Shown: positions 1 to 8,749 of the stretch, in pieces
Layout: each line of letters opens with the position of its first letter
How positions within the stretch are numbered: the stretch's first letter is position 1
Origin: Nocardia sp. CDC159
Lineage (GTDB): Bacteria; Actinomycetota; Actinomycetes; Mycobacteriales; Mycobacteriaceae
Length of the DNA stretch: 64,000 nucleotides
Direction: 5' to 3'
Assembly (NCBI RefSeq): GCF_023740735.1
Contig: NZ_JAMRXH010000002.1
Span: 496,001-560,000, forward strand
Notes under the pieces: generated by a model
Databases searched by the model: none
Told to the model about the DNA's origin: nothing
Seen by the model: the letters and a program-made list of their open reading frames with translations, nothing else
Position numbers and translations under genes: made by a program

Positions 1-972
1 GGCGTGATCGTCACCGTCACCGACCAGGGCCGAGATCAGGTATTCACCGGCGGAGTCGCCGATCGGGCATCGGGCCGGTCGATTCCGGAGCAGCCGGTGC
101 AACAGGTCCGGGTCGGCAGCATCACCAAGACGTTCACCAGCGCTCTGGTGCTGCAACTGGTGGGCGAGGGCAGGATTCGGCTCGACGAGCCGGTCGAGAC
201 CTATCTGCCCGGCCTGCTGCGCGGCGAGGGCATCGACGGCCACGACATCACGGTCCGCCAGCTCCTGCGGCATCAGAGCGGACTGCCCGACATCGACGAG
301 GACGAACGGCTCGACGAGTACCGCATGGCGGTGGAGAACCGAACCGTCACCCCCGCACAGGAGGTCGAATACGCCACCGGCCGACCCGCCGAATTCGCGC
401 CGGGCACCCATACCAGGTACAGCAACACCAACTATACGGTGGCCGGCATACTGATCGAAAAGGTCACGGGCGCAACCTATTCCGAGGAGCTGGACCGGCG
501 CATCCTGAAGCCCCTGAACCTGCGGGACACCTACCTGCCGGCCACCGGCGAGCACGAGATCCGCGGGCCCCACCCGACCGGCTACGCCACAGTGGCCGGC
601 ACGCTCACCGACGTCACCCGGGTAGAGCCCTCGGCCCCCTGGGCGGCGGGCGCCCTCGTCTCCACCGGCCCCGACCTCAACCGCTTCTACTCCCGCCTCC
701 GCGCGGGCGAGGTGGTCCCGCCCGCCCAGCTACGAGACATGTACGACAGCGTTTCCCTCGAGGGCGCCCCCGGCCTCGAGTACGGCCTGGGCATCAGAAC
801 CAAGAAACTCCCCTGCGGCACAGAGTATTCCGGACACACCGGCGGCATCTACGGCTACACCACCCTGGCCGGAACCACCACGCAGGGACGCGCCGTCACC
901 GTAGCCGTCACGGGCGACACCCCCACCCTCGACCAACTCGACGCCTTCCTCCCCCACACACTCTGCCCCTGA
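1..972 (+). CDS. Serine hydrolase, beta-lactamase/D-Ala-D-Ala carboxypeptidase family (5' end outside window)
   Basis: The reading frame is already open at base 1 (codons GGC GTG ATC), so the N-terminus, probably including a signal peptide, lies upstream. The visible 323 residues carry the three active-site motifs of penicillin-recognising serine hydrolases: SxxK as SITK near residue 39, YxN as YSN in RYSNTNYTVAG, and an HTG triad in YSGHTGGIYG. This fits a DD-carboxypeptidase or esterase-type class C beta-lactamase-like protein acting outside the membrane. The true substrate cannot be told from sequence. It ends at a TGA followed at once by a decayed copy of its own 3' end. Confidence 0.85.
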   Translation, partial: GVIVTVTDQGRDQVFTGGVADRASGRSIPEQPVQQVRVGSITKTFTSALVLQLVGEGRIRLDEPVETYLPGLLRGEGIDGHDITVRQLLRHQSGLPDIDEDERLDEYRMAVENRTVTPAQEVEYATGRPAEFAPGTHTRYSNTNYTVAGILIEKVTGATYSEELDRRILKPLNLRDTYLPATGEHEIRGPHPTGYATVAGTLTDVTRVEPSAPWAAGALVSTGPDLNRFYSRLRAGEVVPPAQLRDMYDSVSLEGAPGLEYGLGIRTKKLPCGTEYSGHTGGIYGYTTLAGTTTQGRAVTVAVTGDTPTLDQLDAFLPHTLCP

Positions 973-984
973 CCCCGTCGCAAC

Positions 985-1182
985 GGGCCCGACCTCGACT
1001 ACGGCCTCGGTGTAAGAAGCAAAGCGACTCCCTGCGGCACAACATATTTCGGCAACATCGGCGGTATCTACGGCTACACCACCATCTCCGGAACCACCCC
1101 GCAGGGGTGCCGTAACCCTGACCGTCACCGGCACCCCACCCCCAACCCGATCTGGACGCGATCCCCCCGCACGCCCCTGCTC
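985..1182 (+). pseudogene. Degenerate tandem copy of the 3' end of the serine hydrolase
   Basis: Just after the stop of the upstream hydrolase, translation gives YGLGVRSKATPCGTTYFGN and then GGIYGYTTISGTTPQG, which parallels YGLGIRTKKLPCGTEYSGH and GGIYGYTTLAGTTTQG in the intact gene. After the QG the match continues only after a frame change (AVTLTVTG), and a second frame change is needed for DLDAIPPHAPAP against QLDAFLPHTLCP. The HTG of the intact gene is replaced by NIG. This is a frameshifted, non-coding remnant of a partial tandem duplication, or the tail of a deleted paralogue. Confidence 0.75.
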
Positions 1183-1251
1183 CTGAAGCCCACCAGCGCA
1201 GCCGATCCCGGCCACCGAACCACCGGCGGCCGGGATCACCGGGCGAAACCG

Positions 1252-1443
1252 CTACACCGAGGCCATCGTCTGATCGACGACCTCGGCCGCCGGCGCATTC
1301 TTCTTGATCGACTCGATCCCATTCTGAGCAGCGGCCTTACTCTTGTACCCCTGCCCCACCGCAATGATCTCCCCATTGGGAGCCTTCAATCGAATCCGGA
1401 ACTCCCCGGACTTGTCCTTGGTGATCTCAAACTTGGCAGCCAT
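1252..1443 (-). CDS. YegP family (DUF1508) small protein
   Basis: A 63-residue protein with the YegP fold signature: a beta-rich first half (KFEITKDKSGEFRIRLKAPNG), then GYKSKAAAQNGIESIKKNAP. Single-copy members of this family are about 50-65 residues and E. coli YegP is a tandem duplication. The molecular function is unknown; the proteins are small, soluble and widespread. The ATG start is preceded by GAGGTAAC at good spacing. It stands alone, facing the decayed hydrolase copy. Confidence 0.8.
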   Translation of the reverse strand: MAAKFEITKDKSGEFRIRLKAPNGEIIAVGQGYKSKAAAQNGIESIKKNAPAAEVVDQTMASV

Positions 1444-1545
1444 TCTGGTTACCTCACTTCGGTAGAACCCGTAACCCCCGCTGACCAGGCAAGAGTAATA
1501 AGATCACCAGCTCACCGGTAACCCCACATCAATGATGGTTACCGA

Positions 1546-1968
1546 TCAGCAATCTAGTGTGCCGGTCCGATTCAGCTCTGCCTCCAGGCTCGAGCGACCC
1601 GTCACACCCACGGCAGCCAGCTCGGGCCTCCCGGCCTGCCCCTGCAACTGCAACAGGAAGACCGTGGTCCCATCGACGGAATCAGCCGATTCGGCGACCA
1701 CATCGACCAGTTCACCGGAGACGACTTCCCGGTCACAGGGCAGCGACAGCCGAAACATGAGCGCCGTCCCGTACTCCTGCCACACCCCGCCCAACATGCC
1801 CGGCAGCGGCGAATTGTGCAGCGCGACGGTCTCCGAATGATCGAGCTCGACGGAATAGATATCGGCCTCCGGCACGATCACGGGATTGAAGGCAGCAGCC
1901 TGCCCCGCCCCCACCCCCGCCGCCGCAACGACCGCCCCCACCGCCACGACGACAGCACGAATACCCAT
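1546..1968 (-). CDS. Secreted protein of unknown function
   Basis: I prefer the ATG at 1968 to the one at 2010 because GGAG precedes it by about 8 bases and translation then begins directly with a signal peptide: MGIRAVVVAVGAVVAAAG, followed by GAGQAAAF as a plausible cleavage region. The mature part is about 115 residues with two cysteines (LSLPC and the C-terminal LDC) that could form a disulfide. No catalytic motif is visible. It resembles small exported actinobacterial proteins with a beta-sandwich-like pattern, but I do not recognise the family. It is the last host gene before the integrated element. Confidence 0.65.
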   Translation of the reverse strand: MGIRAVVVAVGAVVAAAGVGAGQAAAFNPVIVPEADIYSVELDHSETVALHNSPLPGMLGGVWQEYGTALMFRLSLPCDREVVSGELVDVVAESADSVDGTTVFLLQLQGQAGRPELAAVGVTGRSSLEAELNRTGTLDC

Positions 1969-2213
1969 GACATGTACTCCAAATTCCCTATCCGCCAACA
2001 GAACTGGCACCAGCGCCCGACCACACCGATACCCGGCACAACCTAACTCACCAATCCCCCACCATGCCCGATCCGCAGTGATCTACCACACACCCAACCG
2101 ACCGAACAAAGCCGTCGCTGGAACGACGAGAGGCGAATTCGCCGAGATTCGACTGGGGACCGTGCCCAACCACCGGGGCGCAGAGGCCGGGAAACCGGCC
2201 CGCACCTGCGATG

Positions 2214-2250
2214 TGGAGCCGCCTGGGGGAATCGAACCCCCGACCTTTTC
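2214..2250. repeat. attL: displaced 3' end of tRNA-Thr
   Basis: A 37-bp copy of the tRNA-Thr 3' end (T arm, 3' acceptor strand, discriminator and CCA on the minus strand). It starts TGGAGCCGCC and ends CCGACCTTTTC on the plus strand. Identity with 13864-13900 stops at both edges. Beyond it the anticodon arm and 5' half are missing, so it is not a working tRNA but the left attachment site made by integration. Confidence 0.88.
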
Positions 2251-2367
2251 TTAACGGATCGTCGCCAGCACTCAGTTAGCAACGATTCCCGATCGTGCCC
2301 ACTACCAGCGGAACTCGCACATTCACCTGACCCAACAGTTCCCGTCGAATCCGACCGAAACTCACCA

Positions 2368-2388
2368 AAAACGTGTCGTTAACGTGTC
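2368..2388. promoter_or_regulatory. Putative integrase arm-type site, left end
   Basis: The 21-bp block AAAACGTGTCGTTAACGTGTC matches 13796-13816 at 19 of 21 positions and contains two direct ACGTGTC-type units about 10 bp apart. It lies 117 bp inside attL while its partner lies 47 bp inside attR. Paired repeats near both ends of an integrated element are typical of arm-binding sites for tyrosine integrases or of excisionase sites. That role is inferred. Confidence 0.45.
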
Positions 2389-3255
2389 GTGGGTCAAGTG
2401 GCCTAACACCGGTCACAACCAGCCACTTTGAGCAGAACTGCCATCACTCTCGCAGCTCCCCTGACCGAGATTCAACCCCAGCACCCTGGCCGGGGACCCC
2501 TCCCCGTACCGCCAGCCTGGTAGCGCACCGCTCGGTTGCTCGCAGCGCGTACGGGTTCTCAGGGGTGCTTTGGCTCGGGGGGATATCGGCCAACGTGGCT
2601 GAGGCTAGGCCGCGAATCGCCCTCAGGGACTCCCCTCCCCCGGTCCCGCGCAGAATCAGCCGGTATGCCTGAGAGGCGGCCGAGAAGGGGACGGGAGGGG
2701 TGCATGCCAGGGGTGGGCAAGCCGCCGCGAAATCATCGGAATCAGATCGAAACTCGACCAGATCTCGGGCAGTTCAGCGCACGAACCCGAGCGAGCTTCA
2801 TACCACCGAACGCCATCTAAGCGTCGACCAAATCGCTCCATCGCTGAGCAAAAGCCCAGGCAGGTAGCAGCTTCTAAGCCTGGCCACACTGGCATCAACG
2901 GCGCGGCGGGCGAAGCGAACGCGAAGCATCATGCTTCCTCAGTGCTTCAGCATCAAGCTGAGCAGAATCGAAGCATCTCCGGTTGAACTCCCGCCCTGGC
3001 TCCATGATCGGCGATAGTGGCGGGACAGGTTCCGATATGCGGCTGTTCGACATCCATGTGTTCGGTCCGATGTTCGGGCCGTCGGCGCTGAGGTGCCATC
3101 ACCCCCGCTCGGAAATCGGGCTCCAGATAGCTGCCTGACGGGCGAACGGGCTGCCGGTCGTCCCTGGTTCCACCTTGCCGAATAAGCGAGCCATATAGGA
3201 GGATCAGACGCCAGTCTGGATACATTGAGCTGTTCGGTCACGACGAGGGGGACCA
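2389..3255. other. Non-coding left arm of the element
   Basis: About 870 bp between the putative arm site and the EspC-like gene. Open frames exist on both strands (for example 2536-2820 and 2953-3225), but none has a convincing ribosome binding site, recognisable product or overlap with a neighbour. The stretch probably contains the promoter of the cargo operon and possibly transfer or packaging sites. I see no clear tandem repeats. Confidence 0.4.
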
Positions 3256-3558
3256 GTGACGTTGAAGGTCGATCCGGACGCGCTACGCGCCTGGGCGAAG
3301 TGGTTGGACGGGTTGTCCGGCGAGATCAAAGGCCTCGGGAACGCGGTCACCGCGTCTAGCGACGCCAGCGACCCGTTTCCGGGCACGGACTTGGCAGGCA
3401 GTGTCAGCGCCGCGCGGGATCAGGTGAAGTCGGGGCTGACGTTCTTCGCTTCGCGACCGCAGGAGATGTCCGAGGTCGCCAAGGGCGCGGGCGACACCTA
3501 CGAGACAACTGACGACGACTTCGCGGCCCGGCTGCGCGGGATGGGCGGGTTGCCGTGA
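3256..3558 (+). CDS. EspC-like type VII secretion-associated protein
   Basis: A 100-residue, mostly helical protein starting MTLKVDPDALRAWAKWLDGL, with a DPFPGTDLAG turn between two helices and a C-terminal AAR/LRGMGGL tail. This is the size and pattern of the EspC/T7SS-target family, helical-hairpin substrates or chaperone partners of ESX systems. YETTDDDF near the C-terminus resembles the YxxxD/E export signal (Y-E-T-T-D). The GTG start has GAGGGGG upstream. It overlaps the next gene by 4 bp (GTGA), so the two are translationally coupled and probably form a secreted pair. No ESX secretion machinery lies in the window, so it would rely on a host system. Confidence 0.75.
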   Translation: MTLKVDPDALRAWAKWLDGLSGEIKGLGNAVTASSDASDPFPGTDLAGSVSAARDQVKSGLTFFASRPQEMSEVAKGAGDTYETTDDDFAARLRGMGGLP

Positions 3559-5489
3559 GCCCCGGCAGGCCGACGCTGAAGATCTCCGAAGTCGAGAAGT
3601 GGAACCCCGATGTTCTCGGCACCGATGCCACCCACTTCGACACCGTGGTGACCAAGGGCGACCAGTTGTTGCAGTCGATGGTCACCAAGCAGCACGAGCT
3701 TGCCGAGTCCTGGAAGGGCGCGGGAGCCGATTCGGCTGCCGCCCGAGTGGAGGCGGAGAAGACAGCGGGCAGTCATCTGATGGGCAAGATCGGTGGTCTC
3801 AAGACCGCCCTGTCCACCCATCAGGGCGAACTCGCTCACGCCAAACAGTTCGTGATCGACAGGCGAAACCTGATCGTGGGCATGGGATTCGAGGTGGCTG
3901 ACGACGGCACCGTTACCAGCGTCGCGAAACAGCAAGCGCTCAAGGCCGCGGCGGGACGCAACCCACATTCCGACCCTGGCTATCTCGCCAAGGCCTTGCT
4001 CGATGTCGAATACGAAGCCGCACAGCAACAGCTCGCGATGGTCACGGCCTTGCAGAACGCCGACAACACCGCGACCGCCGCGAAAGCCGCCATCGACATG
4101 GCGAAATCCGAACTGGCACGAGTGGCTCTCTACGAGATGCCGCCGAAAGGCATCCGCGCCATGTTTCCGGGTCTGTTGCACCCGGACTCTGCCCAGCCCA
4201 ACGAGCTACCGCCGATCCTCGGTGATGCGCTGAAGCTGGAACAGGGAATTCCTCTGACCGTCACCAATCCGGATGGGTCCACGAAGACCGTGACCCCGAA
4301 CCCGGACGGCACGCTCACCGTGGCCTCGTCGGTGCAGCAGCCGGACGGCTCGACCATCACCACCGAAACCACCGGGCACAATCCTCCGGTCACCACCGTG
4401 ACCAAACCCCGCCCGGACGGGTCGGGCATCGTCGACATGACGGTCACCAGCGCGGACGGCAAGCAACAGCAACTCCAGAAGGTTCCCGAGGGCAATGGGA
4501 AGACCAGCACCTACGCGGCGAACGCTGACGGTTCGCGTGGGGCAAAGGTTTCCGAGTCCTACCCGCAGAACGGAGGCACCGTCACCGACAAGTACGGTGC
4601 GAACGGTGTCATCGACCGACAATGGCAGCGGCCGGATGGTTTTCGGGCGTTCGAACAGTACGTACCGGGGCCGGACGGGAAGCTACATCTGGCAGGGACG
4701 GCGAATTCCGCTGGGATGCAATCCCAAATGCAGCCTGATGGCACCGTGAAGACCACCTATCCGGACGGCAAGGCAGCGTCGACGGCGCAGCTTGCGGACG
4801 GCCGGATCGTGACGAAGTTCCCGGATGGTTCGGTGCTTCAGTACGACCCGAGTCAAGCGCCTCCGAGTACGCCCAAGCAATCGATCTGGGACAACGTGAA
4901 ATCGTTCACCGGGACCGAATGGAACAGTCTCTACGGATCGACCAAGGACACGGTGGTGACCCATCCCCTTGCAACCGGGTTCTCCGGTGCCACCGCGGCG
5001 GGCGCGGAATGGGCAAAGGCGGGCGGAGCATCTATGGCAGGCCAGGCCGGGGCTGCAATGGCCGAGTCGCATATCAACCAGGTGCGGGCGCTCCAGATGC
5101 TCGACTCCGGTACTCCGGGTGCAGGGCACACGTTCGCCGGTGCGTTGGATTCCGCGACCGATGCCGCTAGCAAGGCCGAGATCGGCCAGCTTCTGAAGAC
5201 AGACGGCAAGGCGCTCGGCGGAATACCGCTCGGCGCTGCGGTCAACGCATACGTTAACTGGGACGATTGGGCGCACCATGGAAAACCGGGCGATGAAGCC
5301 ATAGCCAACGCAGCGGGCGGCACTGTCGGAGGGTGGGCCGGAGCCGCTGCTGGTGCATCGTTGGGCGCTGCCGTCTGTTCGCCGTTCCCGATAATCGGCC
5401 AGGCGTTCTGTGCGGGCATCGGAGCGGGATTGCTCGGATTCGGCGGCGGCTCGATCGGAGCTTGGACTGCTGAGCAACCATTCAAATGA
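3555..5489 (+). CDS. WXG100-like large protein, putative type VII secretion effector
   Basis: A 644-residue protein. Residues 1-230 are helical with a WxG motif (ESWKGAGADSAA) like the N-terminal domains of mycobacterial and nocardial T7SS effectors such as CpnT. Residues about 240-430 are repeated beta-type units with NPDG, QPDG, RPDG, YPDG and FPDG turns. The C-terminus (about 470-644) is Ala/Gly-rich and ends in a glycine-zipper-like hydrophobic hairpin around GGTVGGWAGAAAGASLGAAV and GAGLLGFGGGSIGAW. I see no nuclease or NADase catalytic motif, so a membrane-inserting toxin or adhesin-like secreted protein is possible. It is flanked by overlaps with the EspC-like gene and with the membrane protein gene. 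Function is inferred from context. Confidence 0.65.
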   Translation: MSPGRPTLKISEVEKWNPDVLGTDATHFDTVVTKGDQLLQSMVTKQHELAESWKGAGADSAAARVEAEKTAGSHLMGKIGGLKTALSTHQGELAHAKQFVIDRRNLIVGMGFEVADDGTVTSVAKQQALKAAAGRNPHSDPGYLAKALLDVEYEAAQQQLAMVTALQNADNTATAAKAAIDMAKSELARVALYEMPPKGIRAMFPGLLHPDSAQPNELPPILGDALKLEQGIPLTVTNPDGSTKTVTPNPDGTLTVASSVQQPDGSTITTETTGHNPPVTTVTKPRPDGSGIVDMTVTSADGKQQQLQKVPEGNGKTSTYAANADGSRGAKVSESYPQNGGTVTDKYGANGVIDRQWQRPDGFRAFEQYVPGPDGKLHLAGTANSAGMQSQMQPDGTVKTTYPDGKAASTAQLADGRIVTKFPDGSVLQYDPSQAPPSTPKQSIWDNVKSFTGTEWNSLYGSTKDTVVTHPLATGFSGATAAGAEWAKAGGASMAGQAGAAMAESHINQVRALQMLDSGTPGAGHTFAGALDSATDAASKAEIGQLLKTDGKALGGIPLGAAVNAYVNWDDWAHHGKPGDEAIANAAGGTVGGWAGAAAGASLGAAVCSPFPIIGQAFCAGIGAGLLGFGGGSIGAWTAEQPFK

Positions 5490-5509
5490 CCTCATTCAAA
5501 GGAGATGCA

Positions 5510-6400
5510 TTGTCCGAGAATAACTCCGGGACGATGACAACGCCGCTGCTGCCCTGGGCGGCCGAGTGGGGTGGGCAACGACCGCGCGGAAACCTTGTCT
5601 TCGCAGCCGTTTTCGTGGTCCTGCTACTCATCTTCTCGATACCATTCGCCATCGATGCCGCGAACCAGGGAAATATGGGTCGCACGGTCTTCGGTGCGGC
5701 AATCTTCCTGGTGGCCCTGACGTCCTTGATCGCCGTCGTCCCGATTCTCCGTGTGCGCCGCAAGAAGCTTCCGCGAGATATCGAGACCTCAGCTACGGTT
5801 GACAGTTCCCGTGGCGTCAGGGTCTTTTATTTGTCCTCTTGGCGAAGAGCTCTCATCCTTTGGCTCACCGCAGGAACCCTTTTCCTCCTAATTCGGGGAT
5901 GGCTGTTCTTCAAGCAGCTCTCCGATGACAGTGAGGGCTCTGCACGATCCCAGCTTTCCGCCGGAGGGCTCGTTATCGTCGTGATCGTGCTCGGGATGAT
6001 CGCAGTTCTCGGTTGGTATCTGTTTTCGTCTCGGCACCGCCGAGGGTTCGTGGCGCTCACTGCCGACGGAGTGGTGCAGAGGCTTGGCCATACAGTGAAA
6101 AGGCTGCCGTGGTCCGAGATAGGTGGCGCTTTTCCCGGGGTGCTAAGCAATGTCCACGTCGTCGACATCGTGCCTGTGCCCGGTCACAAGGTCAACGTGG
6201 ACTCCGGAAAAAGCTGGCTCGACAACATGCAGCGCGGTTCGCTGGAGAAGTCGATTCAGGTCCCGGCATGGGTGTTGGGAATGGACCCTGCCCTATTCCT
6301 GTACCTGGTCCGCTTTTACTGGCAGCACCCCGAAGCGCGACAAGAATTGGCCACTGAAGCGGTCGTGAACCGTATGCGGAGCGGCGAACTGCTGGGTTGA
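5510..6400 (+). CDS. Membrane protein with C-terminal PH-like domain, putative immunity or partner protein
   Basis: The frame opens with an ATG at 5486 that overlaps the effector stop, but the TTG at 5510 is preceded by AAAGGAG five bases upstream and is the better start (about 296 residues). Four hydrophobic segments are visible: two near the N-terminus (VFAAVFVVLLLIFSIPFAI and AAIFLVALTSLIAVVPIL), then LILWLTAGTLFLLI and LVIVVIVLGMIAVLGWYLF. A soluble tail follows with a bacterial PH-like pattern (VALTADGVVQRLGHTVKRLP). Effectors of this type often have an immunity gene next door, and a membrane immunity protein would suit a pore-forming toxin. That role is a guess from position. Confidence 0.6.
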   Translation: MSENNSGTMTTPLLPWAAEWGGQRPRGNLVFAAVFVVLLLIFSIPFAIDAANQGNMGRTVFGAAIFLVALTSLIAVVPILRVRRKKLPRDIETSATVDSSRGVRVFYLSSWRRALILWLTAGTLFLLIRGWLFFKQLSDDSEGSARSQLSAGGLVIVVIVLGMIAVLGWYLFSSRHRRGFVALTADGVVQRLGHTVKRLPWSEIGGAFPGVLSNVHVVDIVPVPGHKVNVDSGKSWLDNMQRGSLEKSIQVPAWVLGMDPALFLYLVRFYWQHPEARQELATEAVVNRMRSGELLG

Positions 6401-6527
6401 CCGACCGGACCGAGACCTCCAACGCCCCGGAAACCCGTACGGTCTCACAACTGCTATACGTGACGCTCTACGGGCACGGGCCGCGGGGGCAACCTGGCCA
6501 GGGCCGCTCCGGAGAACGGCTTGGCTT

Positions 6528-7730
6528 CTAGCTTTTCCGTGCAGGCTTGCGGCTGCTCTGGCGCAATTCTTCGCCCAGCGCTGCGACGGCATGGTTTGCG
6601 CCCCATCTGAGGGACATTTCGCGGTGGAGGGTCCGAATGAACTTGACCAACCGGGAGCCTGGGGTGGCTGCTCCGACTCGTAGGGCCTCCGTCGCGGCCC
6701 GGGAAGCGGCTTCGGGTTCCCCTGCGCCAGCGAGTGCGCATCCCAGTTCTGCGACGTACCACGTTGCCCATTCGGAGGTGAGGATGTCGGGATCGAAACC
6801 GGCCAAGCCTCGTTCGAGGGACACGACGGCCTTGTCCCATTGCCGAGCCAGGCGGTAGGCCAAACCACGCTGCATGTCGATCAGGGAATCGGAGTAGAAG
6901 TACTGCGCGTCCGGCCGGTCGGGGTCTCCACGTGCTATCAGTTCGGCGGCCTGGTCCAGCTTGAGTTCCATTGCGTCCAGATCGCCTTGGATGGCGAGTC
7001 CGCGGGCCTCTTGTTGCACGGCAAGCGCGAGAACCGTTGGGCTGAGTTCGGTGCCGTCTCGTTGCGCGGCGCGCGACAGGCCGATCAGCGAGTCGATCTC
7101 ACCTGCCATCCATGCGACATGCCCGCGCATCGACAGTGCGGTGGATGCCATGTCCCGATTGCCGCTCTCGGTGGCCTGTTCGAGCGCGGCTCGGTAATGC
7201 TGTACCGCGGTGCTGTGGTTGCCGAGGTTGGCGTGAAGCCAGCCGGAGAACTGCTTCCACCCCGCAGCCGCATCCAGGATTTCAGCGCGCGCAGATCCTC
7301 GAGCCTCCTTCGCCAACAACGAGGCGACCCGTGTTTGTCGAATGGTTACCGGCAGAACCAGTTTGGACCCGACCTGATCCTCCAGCCGCCGAGTTTCCGA
7401 CAGCAGACCTTCCAGATCGTTGGCAAGGCCGTGGTCGATGTAGCGCCGTTCGGCCAGCGCACGAGCCTCCCGCAAGTGCAGTTGCGTCGACCGGTCGGCC
7501 TCGCTCCTGTCGCTGACCATGCTTTCGAAACTTGCCGACAGCGCACCGTTGGTGTCGAGGATGCGATCGAGTTTACGAACGATGTCAGGCGGAGGTTTGC
7601 GGCGGCCGTTTTCGAAACGCGAGAGCGCTCCCGCGTCGTAGTGGAGGGCGCGTGCCAGCTGTCGAACCGACAATCCCGCCCGCACTCGGAACCGCCGCAA
7701 CTCGGCCCCGAACGCTTCCCACTCCTCCAT
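6528..7730 (-). CDS. XRE-family HTH regulator with TPR-like C-terminal region
   Basis: About 400 residues. The N-terminus is a helix-turn-helix (FGAELRRFRVRAGLSVRQLA then ALHYDAGALSRFENGRRKPP). The rest is a chain of helical pairs of TPR type (NLGNHSTAVQHYRAALEQA; ALAVQQEARGLAIQGDLDA). Actinobacteria have many such regulators whose TPR part senses a peptide or small ligand. The ATG at 7730 is chosen because AGGGGG lies just upstream and translation begins at the HTH; the frame stays open to 8009 without such support. It is divergent from the small gene at 7915 and probably controls the small genes of the element. Confidence 0.75.
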   Translation of the reverse strand: MEEWEAFGAELRRFRVRAGLSVRQLARALHYDAGALSRFENGRRKPPPDIVRKLDRILDTNGALSASFESMVSDRSEADRSTQLHLREARALAERRYIDHGLANDLEGLLSETRRLEDQVGSKLVLPVTIRQTRVASLLAKEARGSARAEILDAAAGWKQFSGWLHANLGNHSTAVQHYRAALEQATESGNRDMASTALSMRGHVAWMAGEIDSLIGLSRAAQRDGTELSPTVLALAVQQEARGLAIQGDLDAMELKLDQAAELIARGDPDRPDAQYFYSDSLIDMQRGLAYRLARQWDKAVVSLERGLAGFDPDILTSEWATWYVAELGCALAGAGEPEAASRAATEALRVGAATPGSRLVKFIRTLHREMSLRWGANHAVAALGEELRQSSRKPARKS

Positions 7731-7914
7731 CCAACCCCCTGCTGAACAGCGTTGCAGCGTTACCCAAAGCCTCTGGCAACACCATGGCCACGGTGCAACG
7801 GTACCGCGTAACGCCTGGTCGCAGGAGGCTTCGAACAGGCCCGGTGCCGAGACGATTACCGCGGTGTCGGGTGCCATACCAACGACCGGATCGAATGACA
7901 GTAGGGGTGACACG

Positions 7915-8202
7915 GTGGGGTTCAATTGGTGGCGCGAAAGCGGGGCCGAACAGTCACGCGTGAGTGTGCAGGAGATCGCGGCTCGGGTGCGAGCCGAGGA
8001 CGCTGACATTGCCTACGCGGCCTTGTTCCCGAATGGCTGGCCACACGAGGCCCCCGACCATCCGCTGAGCGTGCCTGAGGCACACCAGACGATGCAGCGG
8101 CACCGCGAGTGCCGTACCGACGAGTGCCCGCGCAAGGCTGCGGCATGGACGACGCTGGTGGACTCCGGGAAGGTCAAGCCCGACAGTGGGCGCAACTACT
8201 GA
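7915..8202 (+). CDS. Small hypothetical protein
   Basis: A 95-residue protein from the GTG at 7915 (AGGGGTG six bases upstream), beginning VGFNWWRESGAEQSRVSVQE. It has two cysteines in HRECRTDECPRKAAAW, and a short HREC/DEC arrangement that might bind metal. I do not recognise a family. It is the first of three small plus-strand genes, each with its own ribosome binding site, divergent from the TPR regulator. Confidence 0.6.
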   Translation: MGFNWWRESGAEQSRVSVQEIAARVRAEDADIAYAALFPNGWPHEAPDHPLSVPEAHQTMQRHRECRTDECPRKAAAWTTLVDSGKVKPDSGRNY

Positions 8203-8319
8203 GCCGTACGGAACAGCCGGTCGAATTCCCGAAACGCCTCCAGCACAACGCGTTCGCGCATCGCAGGGTTCGGCGATGTTGCGCGGCCACGAATCCAACG
8301 AAATCGGAGAGGGTGTGAC

Positions 8320-8601
8320 GTGACGGGACCGGAAGGCGATTCCCAGCGATGCTCGGAGTTGTCCGGTGGTCGGCACGCCCGCGAGATGCCTGGTATCCGG
8401 GAATGGCTGTGCGCCATCGAGGACAAGGCCGGTACCGGATATCGAGTCGAGCGCGAACCACAGCCGCCGTACGGCTGGAACCTGGTCGCCCCTTCCGGGG
8501 CGATCGTGTGCAGCAACACCTTGGATTACCTGGAGTCGTGGGTGATCGACCGAGTTGCGCCTATCGCAGAGTCGACGACAGGCGAACCCAATCAATCGTG
8601 A
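8320..8601 (+). CDS. Small hypothetical protein
   Basis: A 93-residue protein with a GTG start and GGAGAGGG six bases upstream. The central part (GYRVEREPQPPYGWNLVAPSG then AIVCSNTLDYLESWVIDRVA) looks like a small alpha/beta fold. No known motif. It sits 117 bp after the preceding small gene and was probably transcribed with it. Confidence 0.55.
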   Translation: MTGPEGDSQRCSELSGGRHAREMPGIREWLCAIEDKAGTGYRVEREPQPPYGWNLVAPSGAIVCSNTLDYLESWVIDRVAPIAESTTGEPNQS

Positions 8602-8749
8602 ATCGCGCCGTAGACGGGTGCTCATGGGTATTCAAACACGCTGTAGACCAACCGGATTCGCTTAGTTTTGCCAGACGAATTCCCCCACCCCTTGCGATTT
8701 CGCCTTGCGGCGCAGACAGACCACGGAAGAGCGATAGAGGAGTGCAAGC

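Noticed and set aside
2214..2290. A second tRNA-Thr
   Set aside because: Only the 3' 37 bp match; the anticodon arm and 5' acceptor strand are absent, so it cannot fold as a tRNA. It is attL.
3170..3200. A promoter (TTGCCG and TATAGG) for the EspC-like gene
   Set aside because: The two elements are only 13 bp apart, too close for a standard sigma-70-type promoter.
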